Positions 35,055-41,918 of a DNA stretch of 41,918 nucleotides are shown piece after piece. The translations under genes were made by a program, and so were the position numbers. How positions within the stretch are numbered: the stretch's first letter is position 1; each line of letters begins with the position of its first letter. Source of the DNA: Clostridia bacterium (lineage in GTDB: Bacteria > Bacillota > Clostridia > Oscillospirales > CAG-272). The notes under the pieces are model-generated. The model was not told where the DNA came from and did not search any database. It worked only from the letters and a program-made list of their open reading frames with translations. The DNA lies in assembly GCA_017466375.1 (NCBI GenBank), contig JAFTUH010000016.1:1-41918 (forward strand), written 5' to 3'.

Positions 35055-35128
35055 TGTATTTAGTTGGTTTTATCAAATTACTTTTCGGAAGGCAGAAAAA
35101 GCCTCGCTTTACACAAAGGAGCATTTTA

Positions 35129-35230
35129 ATGTTCATCTATGACTTGTCAATTTTTCTCGCAAGAACTGCATTTGTATCCGCAAATGCAAAATACGGCATA
35201 CCTCTTTTGAGATATACCGTATTCTTGTAA
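35129..35230 (+). CDS. possible small protein (33 aa)
   Basis: A short frame beginning MFIYDLSIFLARTAFVSANA. It has a very good ribosome site (AAAGGAG, then 8 bases, then ATG) but no obvious promoter on this strand. The peptide is hydrophobic and basic. Part of the coding DNA forms a hairpin (35191-35222, ATACGG..CCGTAT), which could instead be the functional element. No family is recognised. Confidence 0.3.
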   Translation: MFIYDLSIFLARTAFVSANAKYGIPLLRYTVFL

Positions 35231-35282
35231 AACTGTCTTTTGGAGTGACGCTTTGAAGGCAGTCCCTTTTTTGTATTTGCTT

Positions 35283-36563
35283 TTACTCCGCGAGCAGCTT
35301 CTCTGCTGCCACGTACCGTACGCACGCACACAGGATCTCCGTCGCGGCGATCAAATCGGCCATCGGCGGGAAGGACGGCGCAAGACGAAGATTTTTATCC
35401 AGCGGATCCTTGCCGTAGGGGAAGGTCGCACCGGCGGCAGTCAGCGCAACGCCGACCTCTTTTGCTGTGTCATAGACGCGCTTTGCACAGCCCTCCTGCA
35501 CGTTCAGGCTGATGAAGTAGCCGCCCTTCGGCTTCGTCCACTCGGCGATGCCCAGACCGCCAAGCTCCCGCGTGAGGATTTCGTCCACTGCCTCAAATTT
35601 CGGGCGCAGGATGTCCGCGTGACGGCGCATCATGGCGCGTACACCGGCGGCGTCCTTGAAATAGCGGACGTGGCGGAGCTGATTGATCTTGTCGAAGCCG
35701 ATCGTCTGCTTGCCGAGGATCGGTCTGATCTGCGCGAGATTCTTTTCGGATGCCGCCATGATTGCCACACCGGCACCGGGGAAGGAGATTTTCGACGTGG
35801 ATGCGAAATAGAAGATCCTATCCTCGTTGCCGTACTTCTTCGCCGTCTCAAAGATGTCGAGAAGCGGCACATCCTCATCGTACAGCTCGTGTACGGCGTA
35901 TGCGTTGTCCCAGAAGATGCGGAAGTCATCCGCCGCCGGCTTCATGGAAGCAAGTGCCTCCACCACGGCATCGGAGTACGTGATACCGTCCGGATTCGAG
36001 AATTTCGGCACGCACCACATACCCTTGACAGAAGGATCCTTTTCCGCAAGAGCGCGGACCTCGTCCATGTCGGGACCGTCGGCGCGCATCGTGACGGGGA
36101 TCAGTTGGATGCCGAACGTCTCGGTGACGGCGAAATGGCGGTCGTATCCGGGAGAGGGGCAGAGGAATTTGATCTCGCCCTGCTGTCCCCACGGTTTCGC
36201 GCCGCCGGCAACACCGAACAGCATGCAGCGTGCCACGGTGTCGAACATCAGATTGAGGGACGAGTTGCCGCAGACGAGAATCATCGATTCGGGCAGACCG
36301 AGCAGCTCGGAGAACAGGCGCTTTGCCTCGGGAATACCGTCGAGGATGCCGTAGTTGCGGCAGTCCATGCCGGATTCGCATTTGAAATCGGAGGAGGACG
36401 TAAGCGCGTCCATCATATCGGCAGTGAGGTCGAGCTGTCCCTTCTCGGGCTTGCCGCGGGTGAGATCAAGCTTGATGCCCTTTTCTTTATAGGCGGCGAG
36501 CTGTGCAGCCGCTTCATCACGGAATTTCGTAAGCTGTTCCTTGCTGTATTCGGAGAGAATCAT
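35283..36563 (-). CDS. MocR-type aspartate aminotransferase-like PLP enzyme
   Basis: A 426-aa fold-type I aminotransferase of the 'Aminotran_MocR' group, a stand-alone enzyme without the GntR DNA-binding part. Hallmarks are LDLTRGKPEKGQLDL near the N-terminus, CRNYGILDGIPEAKRLF, NSSLNLMFD, FSNPDGITYSD, FWDNAYAVHEL and the PLP-binding Lys258 in STSKISFPGAG, followed by the C-terminal RLAPSFPP motif with the substrate Arg. It probably transaminates aspartate or a related amino acid with 2-oxoglutarate in the cytoplasm. GAGG lies nine bases before the ATG, and a good promoter lies about 70 bases upstream. No termination hairpin is obvious right after the stop. Confidence 0.93.
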   Translation of the reverse strand: MILSEYSKEQLTKFRDEAAAQLAAYKEKGIKLDLTRGKPEKGQLDLTADMMDALTSSSDFKCESGMDCRNYGILDGIPEAKRLFSELLGLPESMILVCGNSSLNLMFDTVARCMLFGVAGGAKPWGQQGEIKFLCPSPGYDRHFAVTETFGIQLIPVTMRADGPDMDEVRALAEKDPSVKGMWCVPKFSNPDGITYSDAVVEALASMKPAADDFRIFWDNAYAVHELYDEDVPLLDIFETAKKYGNEDRIFYFASTSKISFPGAGVAIMAASEKNLAQIRPILGKQTIGFDKINQLRHVRYFKDAAGVRAMMRRHADILRPKFEAVDEILTRELGGLGIAEWTKPKGGYFISLNVQEGCAKRVYDTAKEVGVALTAAGATFPYGKDPLDKNLRLAPSFPPMADLIAATEILCACVRYVAAEKLLAE

Positions 36564-36631
36564 CGTTTTGTGCCTCGTTTTGCATTTTTTTAGCGCCTGA
36601 CGTTCATTCTTTGCAGGCGCAGCATGGCAAT

Positions 36632-36660
36632 ATTATACACCAATCGGGTGGAAAATGCAA
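36632..36660 (-). promoter_or_regulatory. promoter of the aminotransferase
   Basis: On the minus strand, TTGCAT (36655-36660), 17 bases, TATAAT (36632-36637). Confidence 0.75.
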
Positions 36661-36721
36661 GAGGGAAATGCAAAAATTGCAAAAAATATTTTGGAGACCG
36701 TGTGCCGCCGAGTGGAACACA

Positions 36722-36750
36722 TTGACATTTTTGCCGTCTTATTGTATAAT
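36722..36750 (+). promoter_or_regulatory. promoter of the lipoprotein gene
   Basis: TTGACA (36722-36727), 17 bases, TATAAT (36745-36750): full consensus, 32 bases before the ATG. Confidence 0.85.
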
Positions 36751-36782
36751 GAGAACACAAACACCGCCATGGGGGACGTAGT

Positions 36783-37685
36783 ATGATAAAAAAATTGTTT
36801 TCGATGCTTGCCGTTCTTTTCCTGCTGCTTGCGTGCACTGCCTGCCATACAGAGGATGTGCCTCCTGCGGCGAATGAAAGCACAGGCGCGGGAGATACCG
36901 GAACCGCAGAGGATACGGCGCTTACTGAGGCGGAGATTGCCGCCCTCGTCCGTGAGAATCTCGATTTGCTTGTCGGTGATGCACAGCATGTGTACGAGGC
37001 GTTGGAAAACCGCGAGGCGCATCCCGAGGCGTTTACTGCCATTGTGGAACTCGGCGAAGCGGCGCTGCCGTCCTTGCGCGAGATCATTGCAGAGGCACCG
37101 TACACGACTGTATTCGATGCCGCCCTTTCCGTGCTTGCCAAAGAGGCAGCATACGCGATCTCGCCTGCGGAGTTTGATCTTGTCTATCCCTCCCCGGATG
37201 GAAAAAGGCAGCTGAAGCTCACTGTTGCCGCCTTTGACGGGGCGGAATGGTCCTCGGGGATCTCGCCCCTGTACCAAAACGCCTCTGTCACGGAAGGTAC
37301 CGCCGTACTCTACACGGAGACGGACAAATACTATATGCGTCCGGATGCGCTGTGGTCGCCCGACAGCCGTTTCGTTGTACTGGAGCAGACCGTTGTTCAT
37401 CTTATGACGGAGAGTGTGATTCTGGATGCGGAAAGCGGTACGGCGATCGAACTGCCGGACGTTTCCGAAATCGAGAGTGCCGCCGCAGAGATCTGCGCAG
37501 ATGCGGAAACGGGGGTGGAGTACGCAAATACTTCGATCTGGCCGCAGGCATGGCGCGAGGACGGCACGGTGGAGATGCAGTTTGTGTTCCACACATATCG
37601 GTATATGCTGAGAGGAACGTTCGTGTTCGATCCCTTAGCGGGGGAGATGGAGATCCTCACCGCCGAGGCAGAGTGGGTGGAGTGA
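36783..37685 (+). CDS. hypothetical lipoprotein (300 aa)
   Basis: The signal peptide KKLFSMLAVLFLLLACTAC gives a lipobox cysteine near residue 21, followed by an acidic Ala/Thr/Glu-rich linker. About residues 45-120 are helical. The rest is beta-rich with FDLVYPSPDGKRQLKL and RPDALWSPDSRFVVLEQ, the 'SPDG/SPDSRF' pattern seen in propeller-like or TolB-like blades. I do not recognise a family. GGGGGA precedes the ATG. It is transcribed alone from a consensus promoter and ends in a bidirectional terminator shared with the convergent polyamine gene. Confidence 0.8.
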   Translation: MIKKLFSMLAVLFLLLACTACHTEDVPPAANESTGAGDTGTAEDTALTEAEIAALVRENLDLLVGDAQHVYEALENREAHPEAFTAIVELGEAALPSLREIIAEAPYTTVFDAALSVLAKEAAYAISPAEFDLVYPSPDGKRQLKLTVAAFDGAEWSSGISPLYQNASVTEGTAVLYTETDKYYMRPDALWSPDSRFVVLEQTVVHLMTESVILDAESGTAIELPDVSEIESAAAEICADAETGVEYANTSIWPQAWREDGTVEMQFVFHTYRYMLRGTFVFDPLAGEMEILTAEAEWVE

Positions 37686-37692
37686 ATAAAAG

Positions 37693-37722
37693 AAAATCCT
37701 GTGCATCAGCACAGGATTTTTT
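37693..37722. terminator. bidirectional terminator
   Basis: A perfect 12-bp stem AAAATCCTGTGC/GCACAGGATTTT with loop ATCA and T-runs in both directions, between two convergent genes. Confidence 0.9.
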
Positions 37723-37729
37723 CGTATCC

Positions 37730-39271
37730 TTACGTTTTCGGCGTAACCTTGCCTTTTTTGATTTCGCCGCGCAGGATGTTGTTGAATTCCAGCCGGCGGC
37801 TGCCGAAGCGATCCTTCAAGGTCAGCATCGCGTTTTTCAGATCGAGATTGTCGCCGCATGTGAACAGATCAACCGCGGCATAACCGTGCTCCGGCCACGT
37901 ATGGATCGTGAAGTGCGATTCCTGAATGATGATCGCGCCCGAAACGCCGTAGGGGGAGAAATGATGAAAATTATCCGCCACAATGGATGCTTTTGCCACC
38001 TCGGCAGCCTCGTACATGGCGCGTCTTATGAACTCCACATCGTTGAGAAGCGCGCAGTCGCAGTCGAAGAAATCCACCAGAATGTGCGTGCCGAGCGACT
38101 TTTTCGTATCAATGCGGATGTCTTTGTGCGCGTGTCCCTTCTGGTCGAAGATCTTGCCGCCGCACGACGGGCATCCCGCCTCCTTGAGCGCTTCGATCGT
38201 CTGTCCTTTCTCAAGCAGGATCGCCTGCTTGCACGCGCGGCAGATGTAGGTGTGCTGTGCGTTGCGGAAATCGTACGTGTACAGATCGTCCTCATACGCG
38301 TCCTCGATCAGCGGTGCGGTGTCGTCCGTCGTCTGCAGAATCAGCATCTGTGAGACGCCGCCGTACAGGGATGCGCCCTCGTATTCGTTGAAATCGCGGA
38401 GCATTTCGGCGACGATCAGACCCATGTCGGAGAACATTTTCTGCATGGCGAGGGTGTCCGCAATTGGCTTGTTGCCGAAGGAGAAATAGATGTCCGAGCC
38501 GACCGTCTTTTTGATGGCGGAGATACCGCGGCTTAAAAACAGCGAGATACCGCCGGGTGTGTAGGGCGGATCGGTGAAGAACACGTCAAAATAGTTCGCG
38601 TAGCGGATCGGCAAAGGATCCTTCAGATCCACCTTCACACACGTGATCGGCAGCTGCATCGTATCCGCGGTCGATTCAATATAGGAAAGGAATCGCTCGT
38701 CCACGTCGAATACGCAGATTTCGCTTCCGGCACCCGTGCTTCCGATGTGCTTCAAAAGAAGCGCAAGCGCGATGCTTACGAGGTCATCGTCACCGACGCA
38801 CAGGATCTTTTTGCCGATCAGAAATTCCCGTCTGAGGCACAGGATCGCGCGGCGGAACGCCGTCTCCGGCGTGCCCTTCGCCTGGTCGATCGTGACGTCC
38901 ACCGTCGGGCGGTTTTCGTACAGATCGGCGTGCTTTTCGGCGAGTGTGCATGCCGTCTCCTTGGCGAAATCGTCATCCTCAAGCAGACGGGCGAGCAGAT
39001 TTTTGCTTACGCCCTTGTAGCCGAGTGCGTCCTCGAGGTATTTTTGCCCGAGCGGGCTGAGGACGATGCCGCCGCACTGAACGACGAGACCGCATGCCAT
39101 CAGCTCTTTTTTGATTGCGGTCGCCACAGGCACGGGGATGAGAAGCTTTTGTGCCAGATCCTTCGTGGAAGCGGAGCCGTACAGGTACAGATGCGTCAGA
39201 AAACGCTCGATGCAGAGCGGACCCTCCTTCAGGTGCGTCCGTTCGTGCACGGCGGAGATGTAGTTTTCCAT
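37730..39271 (-). CDS. fused branched-polyamine synthase (BpsA-like) and S-adenosylmethionine decarboxylase
   Basis: A 513-aa bifunctional protein. Residues 1-85 form a winged-helix-like segment (STKDLAQKLLIPVPVATAIK). Residues about 90-330 match the BpsA family that makes branched aminopropyl polyamines: CVGDDDLVSIALALL (nucleotide-binding Asp) and FFTDPPYTPGGISLFLSRG. A Cys4 zinc-ribbon-like linker follows (YICRACKQ...GCPSCGG, about 345-375). Residues about 390-513 are a complete class 1b AdoMet decarboxylase proenzyme with NFHHFSPYGVSG, the self-cleavage site ESH (cleavage before Ser452, which becomes pyruvoyl), HTWPEHGYAAVD and the DLFTCGD motif. One half would make decarboxylated AdoMet and the other use it as aminopropyl donor. 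The start has AAAGAGG and its own promoter. Confidence 0.9.
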   Translation of the reverse strand: MENYISAVHERTHLKEGPLCIERFLTHLYLYGSASTKDLAQKLLIPVPVATAIKKELMACGLVVQCGGIVLSPLGQKYLEDALGYKGVSKNLLARLLEDDDFAKETACTLAEKHADLYENRPTVDVTIDQAKGTPETAFRRAILCLRREFLIGKKILCVGDDDLVSIALALLLKHIGSTGAGSEICVFDVDERFLSYIESTADTMQLPITCVKVDLKDPLPIRYANYFDVFFTDPPYTPGGISLFLSRGISAIKKTVGSDIYFSFGNKPIADTLAMQKMFSDMGLIVAEMLRDFNEYEGASLYGGVSQMLILQTTDDTAPLIEDAYEDDLYTYDFRNAQHTYICRACKQAILLEKGQTIEALKEAGCPSCGGKIFDQKGHAHKDIRIDTKKSLGTHILVDFFDCDCALLNDVEFIRRAMYEAAEVAKASIVADNFHHFSPYGVSGAIIIQESHFTIHTWPEHGYAAVDLFTCGDNLDLKNAMLTLKDRFGSRRLEFNNILRGEIKKGKVTPKT

Positions 39272-39304
39272 CCGAAATCCTCTTTCCGATGATTTTATGA
39301 TATT

Positions 39305-39333
39305 ATTATACCTTATTCGCCGGGGATTGTAAA
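39305..39333 (-). promoter_or_regulatory. promoter of the polyamine fusion gene
   Basis: On the minus strand, TTTACA (39328-39333), 17 bases, TATAAT (39305-39310), 34 bases before the ATG. Confidence 0.8.
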
Positions 39334-39407
39334 GGGGGAGGGGGAAATCCCTCTTGCACCCTTTTTGTAAAGTAGCTTTGCGCGAGGAGATGTGGAGGCG
39401 TTCCGCA

Positions 39408-40373
39408 TTAAACGCCTCCTACATGGATATTGGATGAACATCCCTGCCAAATCCCCCGTGCGCGCATCTCACGGTCCAGCGCGTTGCGGATCGCCATCTT
39501 GTTCCGTACCCACATCGGGGTGGCGAGAATGTCACGCGGCGCGTCTGCGCAGATGCGTGCAATCACCACTTCGGGCGGCAGGATCGCCAGTTGATCGCAC
39601 AGGATCCCCACGTGCTCCGCCATGGTGAGGGGAGAATAGACGCCTGCCTCCCACATCGCGTGCAGACCGGTGTTTTTCAGAACGCATACCGCGTGGATTT
39701 TCACCATGTCGGGCGCAAGCCGCGCCGCCTCTTTTGCCGTCTGCAGCATATCCGCGCGCGCCTCACCCGGCAGTCCGTTCATCAGATGCAGACAGATGCG
39801 GATGTTGCCGCCTGCCTCGCGAAGTCTTCGGTATCCTTTCACAAAATCCGCGTGCGTGTATCCGCGGCGGATCGTTGTGAGCGTCTCCTCGTTGGACGAC
39901 TGCATTCCCAGCTCAATCAGAAGCGGGATCTTCTTTGAAATCCGCGCGAGCAGGGAGAGCACGTCTTCGCTGAGACAGTCCGCCCGCGTGCCGATCGCCA
40001 GCATCACGGCGCTGGGCAGTGTCGCGCACCGCTCGTACAGATCGGAGAGCGCGCCGATCTCGCCGTACGTGTTCGTGTTCGCCTGCAGATACGGGATCAG
40101 GGCGACGTCGCCCCATTTTCGATGTACGGCGGCGGCACCGCGCGCGTACTGCTCCTCGATCGTCTCCCCGATCGCGCCGGACGATCCGCCCGCGCAGAAC
40201 AGGCATCCGCCATATCCGCACGTGCCATCCTTGTTCGGACAGGTGAGGTGCGCGTCCAGCGACACCCGCGCCGCCTTTTTCCCGAACAGGTGCTTTGCGA
40301 AATAATCAAACGTGTGATACCGCTTCTCTGTGTCGGAATACGGGAACGCCTTGTCGATTTGTAAAGAATTCAT
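39408..40373 (-). CDS. radical SAM protein, TIGR01212/YhcC family
   Basis: A 321-aa radical S-adenosylmethionine enzyme. Cys45, Cys57 and Cys60 in LTCPNKDG...GGCLFC supply the iron-sulphur cluster site. GGSSGAI, YLQANTNTYG, IGTRADCLSE, ELGMQSSNEETL and HLMNGLPGE follow in the order typical of YhcC/Elp3-like proteins. The family's substrate is not established. The ATG at 40373 is chosen over the longer frame because AAAGGGGAG lies upstream, though the spacing of about 11 bases is long. A 9-bp hairpin GGAGGCGTT/AACGCCTCC overlaps the stop codon without a T-run. Confidence 0.9.
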   Translation of the reverse strand: MNSLQIDKAFPYSDTEKRYHTFDYFAKHLFGKKAARVSLDAHLTCPNKDGTCGYGGCLFCAGGSSGAIGETIEEQYARGAAAVHRKWGDVALIPYLQANTNTYGEIGALSDLYERCATLPSAVMLAIGTRADCLSEDVLSLLARISKKIPLLIELGMQSSNEETLTTIRRGYTHADFVKGYRRLREAGGNIRICLHLMNGLPGEARADMLQTAKEAARLAPDMVKIHAVCVLKNTGLHAMWEAGVYSPLTMAEHVGILCDQLAILPPEVVIARICADAPRDILATPMWVRNKMAIRNALDREMRARGIWQGCSSNIHVGGV

Positions 40374-40391
40374 GAAATTTATGTCTCCCCT

Positions 40392-40420
40392 TTGCAAACG
40401 GTGTGAGGGCATGATATAAT
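40392..40420 (+). promoter_or_regulatory. promoter of the DUF6062 gene
   Basis: TTGCAA (40392-40397), 17 bases, TATAAT (40415-40420). It lies within the leader of the opposite gene. Confidence 0.65.
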
Positions 40421-40439
40421 GAAAACAAAGGTACGGTTT

Positions 40440-40468
40440 ATTATAACATATCCGTGCATCCCCGTCAA
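40440..40468 (-). promoter_or_regulatory. promoter of the radical SAM gene
   Basis: On the minus strand, TTGACG (40463-40468), 17 bases, TATAAT (40440-40445). It lies within the leader of the DUF6062 gene, so the two transcripts overlap at their 5' ends. Confidence 0.75.
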
Positions 40469-40489
40469 ATCGAAAGAGAGGTTGATTTT

Positions 40490-41209
40490 ATGGAACAGAT
40501 TTACACTATCCCCGTCAACGAGGCGTTTGAGGCGTCGGTCGCGGATGCATCTCTCGGCTGCCCGTTCTGCCGTTTGTATAATAAGCTGGAGCAGGACGAG
40601 CTGGAGCTGATCCTCGGCGCGTCCATGATGGAGCCGGATGTCCGCGTCAAAACGAACGAGCTCGGCTTCTGCCGCGATCATTTCACTATGATGCTCCGCC
40701 GTCCGAAGCGTCTGCCCCTTGCACTCATGCTCGAGAGCCACCTCGCCGAGCAGATCGACAATCTCGGCAGAAAGGGTCTGTTTATGGGCAAAAACGGCGA
40801 TACCGCCGCGAAGAAATTCACGACCCTCGCTTCTTCCTGCTATATCTGCGGACGGATCGAGTATAACTTCACCCGTATGCAGGAGACAGCCGCCCTCCTT
40901 TGGGAGAATGACGAGGCATTCCGTGAAAAGGCGCTCGCGCAGCCGTTTTTCTGCCTGCCGCACTATGCCGGATTCGTCGCGGCCGCAAAACAGCGCCTCG
41001 GCAGACGCGAATTTGCTGATTTCTATAAGGCGATCGTCGAACGCGAGGGCGCATACATGGACGAGCTCCAGAGCGACGTCAGCCACTTCTGCAAGAAATT
41101 CGACTACCGCTATGAGGACGAGCCGTGGGGCAACGCCAAGGATGCTCCCGAGCGCGCCATCGCGTTCCTCGGCAGTAAAATCCACGAGGAGCCGGAAACG
41201 AAAAAATAA
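40490..41209 (+). CDS. DUF6062 family protein
   Basis: A 239-aa soluble protein of the DUF6062 family, common in Clostridia and of unknown function. It has paired cysteine motifs, GCPFCRLYNKLEQDELE near the N-terminus, GFCRDHF, SSCYICGRIEYNF in the middle and FFCLPHYAGF, which together look like two treble-clef-type metal sites (CxxC plus C..H). No signal or membrane segment is present. The ATG at 40490 has GAGAGG eight bases upstream. It is monocistronic, with its own promoter and terminator. Confidence 0.85.
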   Translation: MEQIYTIPVNEAFEASVADASLGCPFCRLYNKLEQDELELILGASMMEPDVRVKTNELGFCRDHFTMMLRRPKRLPLALMLESHLAEQIDNLGRKGLFMGKNGDTAAKKFTTLASSCYICGRIEYNFTRMQETAALLWENDEAFREKALAQPFFCLPHYAGFVAAAKQRLGRREFADFYKAIVEREGAYMDELQSDVSHFCKKFDYRYEDEPWGNAKDAPERAIAFLGSKIHEEPETKK

Positions 41210-41210
41210 C

Positions 41211-41237
41211 AAAGAGAGAGGCACGGCCTCTCTTTTT
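41211..41237 (+). terminator. terminator after the DUF6062 gene
   Basis: Stem AGAGAGG/CCTCTCT with a small loop and a T-run, starting directly after the stop codon. Confidence 0.8.
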
Positions 41238-41289
41238 TACGTCCACTTTTGCAAAATATAACGATTTTGTATAAATTGCAAAAAATATA

Positions 41290-41318
41290 TTGACAAATAA
41301 GGGAGAGTATGGTATACT
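41290..41318 (+). promoter_or_regulatory. promoter of the small transcription unit
   Basis: TTGACA (41290-41295), 17 bases, TATACT (41313-41318). Confidence 0.75.
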
Positions 41319-41383
41319 ATAGACACAGAGAAAGAAAGTGATAAAGATAACACAGGTGCAGGGCACCGAAAGGAGGGAGTCCA

Positions 41384-41464
41384 ATGGGTCACACGGAAGA
41401 AACCGCACAGATGTATTTTGATCTCGGCGGACTTCATCTCACAACGGCAGACCGTAGTCTGTAA
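41384..41464 (+). CDS. small ORF (26 aa), possible leader peptide or part of a small RNA
   Basis: Encodes MGHTEETAQMYFDLGG and ten further residues. It has an excellent ribosome site (AAAGGAGG with proper spacing), a strong promoter about 65 bases upstream and an intrinsic terminator downstream. The transcript of about 270 nt also holds hairpins (GGTGC/GCACC before the ribosome site, a GCCGTATACGGC palindrome after the stop), so it may act as an RNA. No family is recognised. Confidence 0.5.
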   Translation: MGHTEETAQMYFDLGGLHLTTADRSL

Positions 41465-41560
41465 GATGCCGTATACGGCACACATCATTCGGTGAGTGAG
41501 AAGCCGCGGGACAGACACCCCTGCAATTTACATAAATCAAATTCAAACCTCAATGATAAG

Positions 41561-41596
41561 AACACGGGCGAGCGAAAGGCCGCCCGTGTTTTCTTC
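41561..41596 (+). terminator. terminator of the small transcription unit
   Basis: A 10-bp stem AACACGGGCG/CGCCCGTGTT followed by TTCTTC. Confidence 0.75.
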
Positions 41597-41660
41597 ATTT
41601 AATTATATATAAGAGATTTTGCGCGGAAAATAAAAAATCCAAAAAAATTAAAAAAAGGTA

Positions 41661-41690
41661 TTGACAGAAGGATATTGGTTATGATATAAT
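41661..41690 (+). promoter_or_regulatory. rRNA-type promoter P1
   Basis: TTGACA (41661-41666), 18 bases, TATAAT (41685-41690), preceded by an A-rich UP-element-like tract. Confidence 0.75.
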
Positions 41691-41752
41691 AGACAAGCTC
41701 TCCACCGAGCGGGTCTGATGAAAAACTTTTTGAAAAAAGTTTGAAAAAGGGC

Positions 41753-41781
41753 TTGACAAAGGGCGAGAGTGGTGATATAAT
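41753..41781 (+). promoter_or_regulatory. rRNA-type promoter P2
   Basis: TTGACA (41753-41758), 17 bases, TATAAT (41776-41781), preceded by an A/T tract. Tandem consensus promoters are typical of rRNA operons. Confidence 0.78.
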
Positions 41782-41787
41782 ATACAG

Positions 41788-41918
41788 GCTGTCCACGAGG
41801 GACGGCAAAGATGCTCCTTGAAAATTGAACAACAATGACGAAACACTTCATTGAAGTGAGACGGAAAGACTCCGAAAATTCTTTTGAATTTTTTGAAACT
41901 CTTTTAATTAGTAATAGA
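41788..41918 (+). other. probable rRNA operon leader (16S expected just beyond the window)
   Basis: After P2 there is no open frame. The sequence contains CTTGAAAATTGAACAAC, a stretch typical of rRNA operon leaders in Firmicutes, and TGAAGTG-like repeats forming a processing-type stem. No 16S sequence is present before the right edge, so the rRNA is inferred only. Confidence 0.5.

Noticed and set aside
39393..39418. Hairpin GGAGGCGTT/AACGCCTCC at the end of the radical SAM gene as a terminator
   Set aside because: No T-run follows on the minus strand, and the stem overlaps the stop codon.

Overview
The window looks like a piece of a Clostridia chromosome, most likely from an Oscillospiraceae/Ruminococcaceae-type gut bacterium. 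The signs are near-consensus sigma-A promoters, strong GGAGG ribosome sites, dockerin and cohesin modules, BspA-type and InlB-type repeats, long secreted proteins with Cys-rich 'ATGH' repeats, a MocR-type aminotransferase and a DUF6062 protein. Most genes are G+C-rich. The stretch from about 15.4 to 24.2 kb is visibly richer in A/T and looks acquired.

Layout. (1) 1-11.5 kb, minus strand: a polysaccharide or teichoic-acid-like cluster (sugar-phosphate transferase, hexapeptide acyltransferase, family 2 glycosyltransferase, LicD). It is followed by a very large secreted protein, cut by the left edge, with a phosphodiester-glycosidase (NAGPA) domain and choline-binding-like repeats. (2) 11.6-15.4 kb, plus strand: a DUF2156 protein, a GNAT acetyltransferase, a short divergent FtsZ and a YczE-like membrane protein. 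(3) 15.6-24.2 kb: a tyrosine recombinase, a 247-bp invertible segment bounded by 31-bp inverted repeats and carrying one consensus promoter, a collagen-like lipoprotein with a terminal cohesin-like domain, and a 1407-aa secreted cohesin/dockerin protein. A second, truncated integrase fragment closes the region. (4) 24.2-32 kb, minus strand: an operon headed by an 1813-residue AraC-family regulator, followed by two proteins of unknown function. (5) 32.1-35.3 kb: tRNA-Pro with a duplicated 5' part, two tandem polysaccharide deacetylases, a small Cys-rich protein and a likely structured RNA. (6) 35.3-41.2 kb: an aminotransferase, a lipoprotein, a fused branched-polyamine synthase/AdoMet decarboxylase, a YhcC-type radical SAM protein and a DUF6062 protein. 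(7) 41.3-41.9 kb: a small self-contained transcription unit, then tandem strong promoters and a leader that look like the start of an rRNA operon whose 16S gene would begin just outside the window.

The most striking system is region 3. The recombinase gene ends 7 bp before an inverted repeat with an 11-bp arm, an asymmetric 4-bp core and an 11-bp arm. The exact inverse copy lies just upstream of the ribosome site of the collagen-like lipoprotein. Between them is a perfect TTGACA-N17-TATAAT promoter that, as assembled, points away from the surface operon (OFF). Inversion would point it at the operon (ON). This is a self-contained phase-variation switch controlling a predicted anchored-cohesin/secreted-dockerin pair.

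Other points of note are a BpsA-AdoMetDC fusion, an orphan promoter-driven RNA with a 14-bp closing helix and UUCG terminator ahead of a Cys-rich mini-protein, the giant AraC protein with three long repeats, and the pairing of LicD with a protein carrying choline-binding-like repeats.
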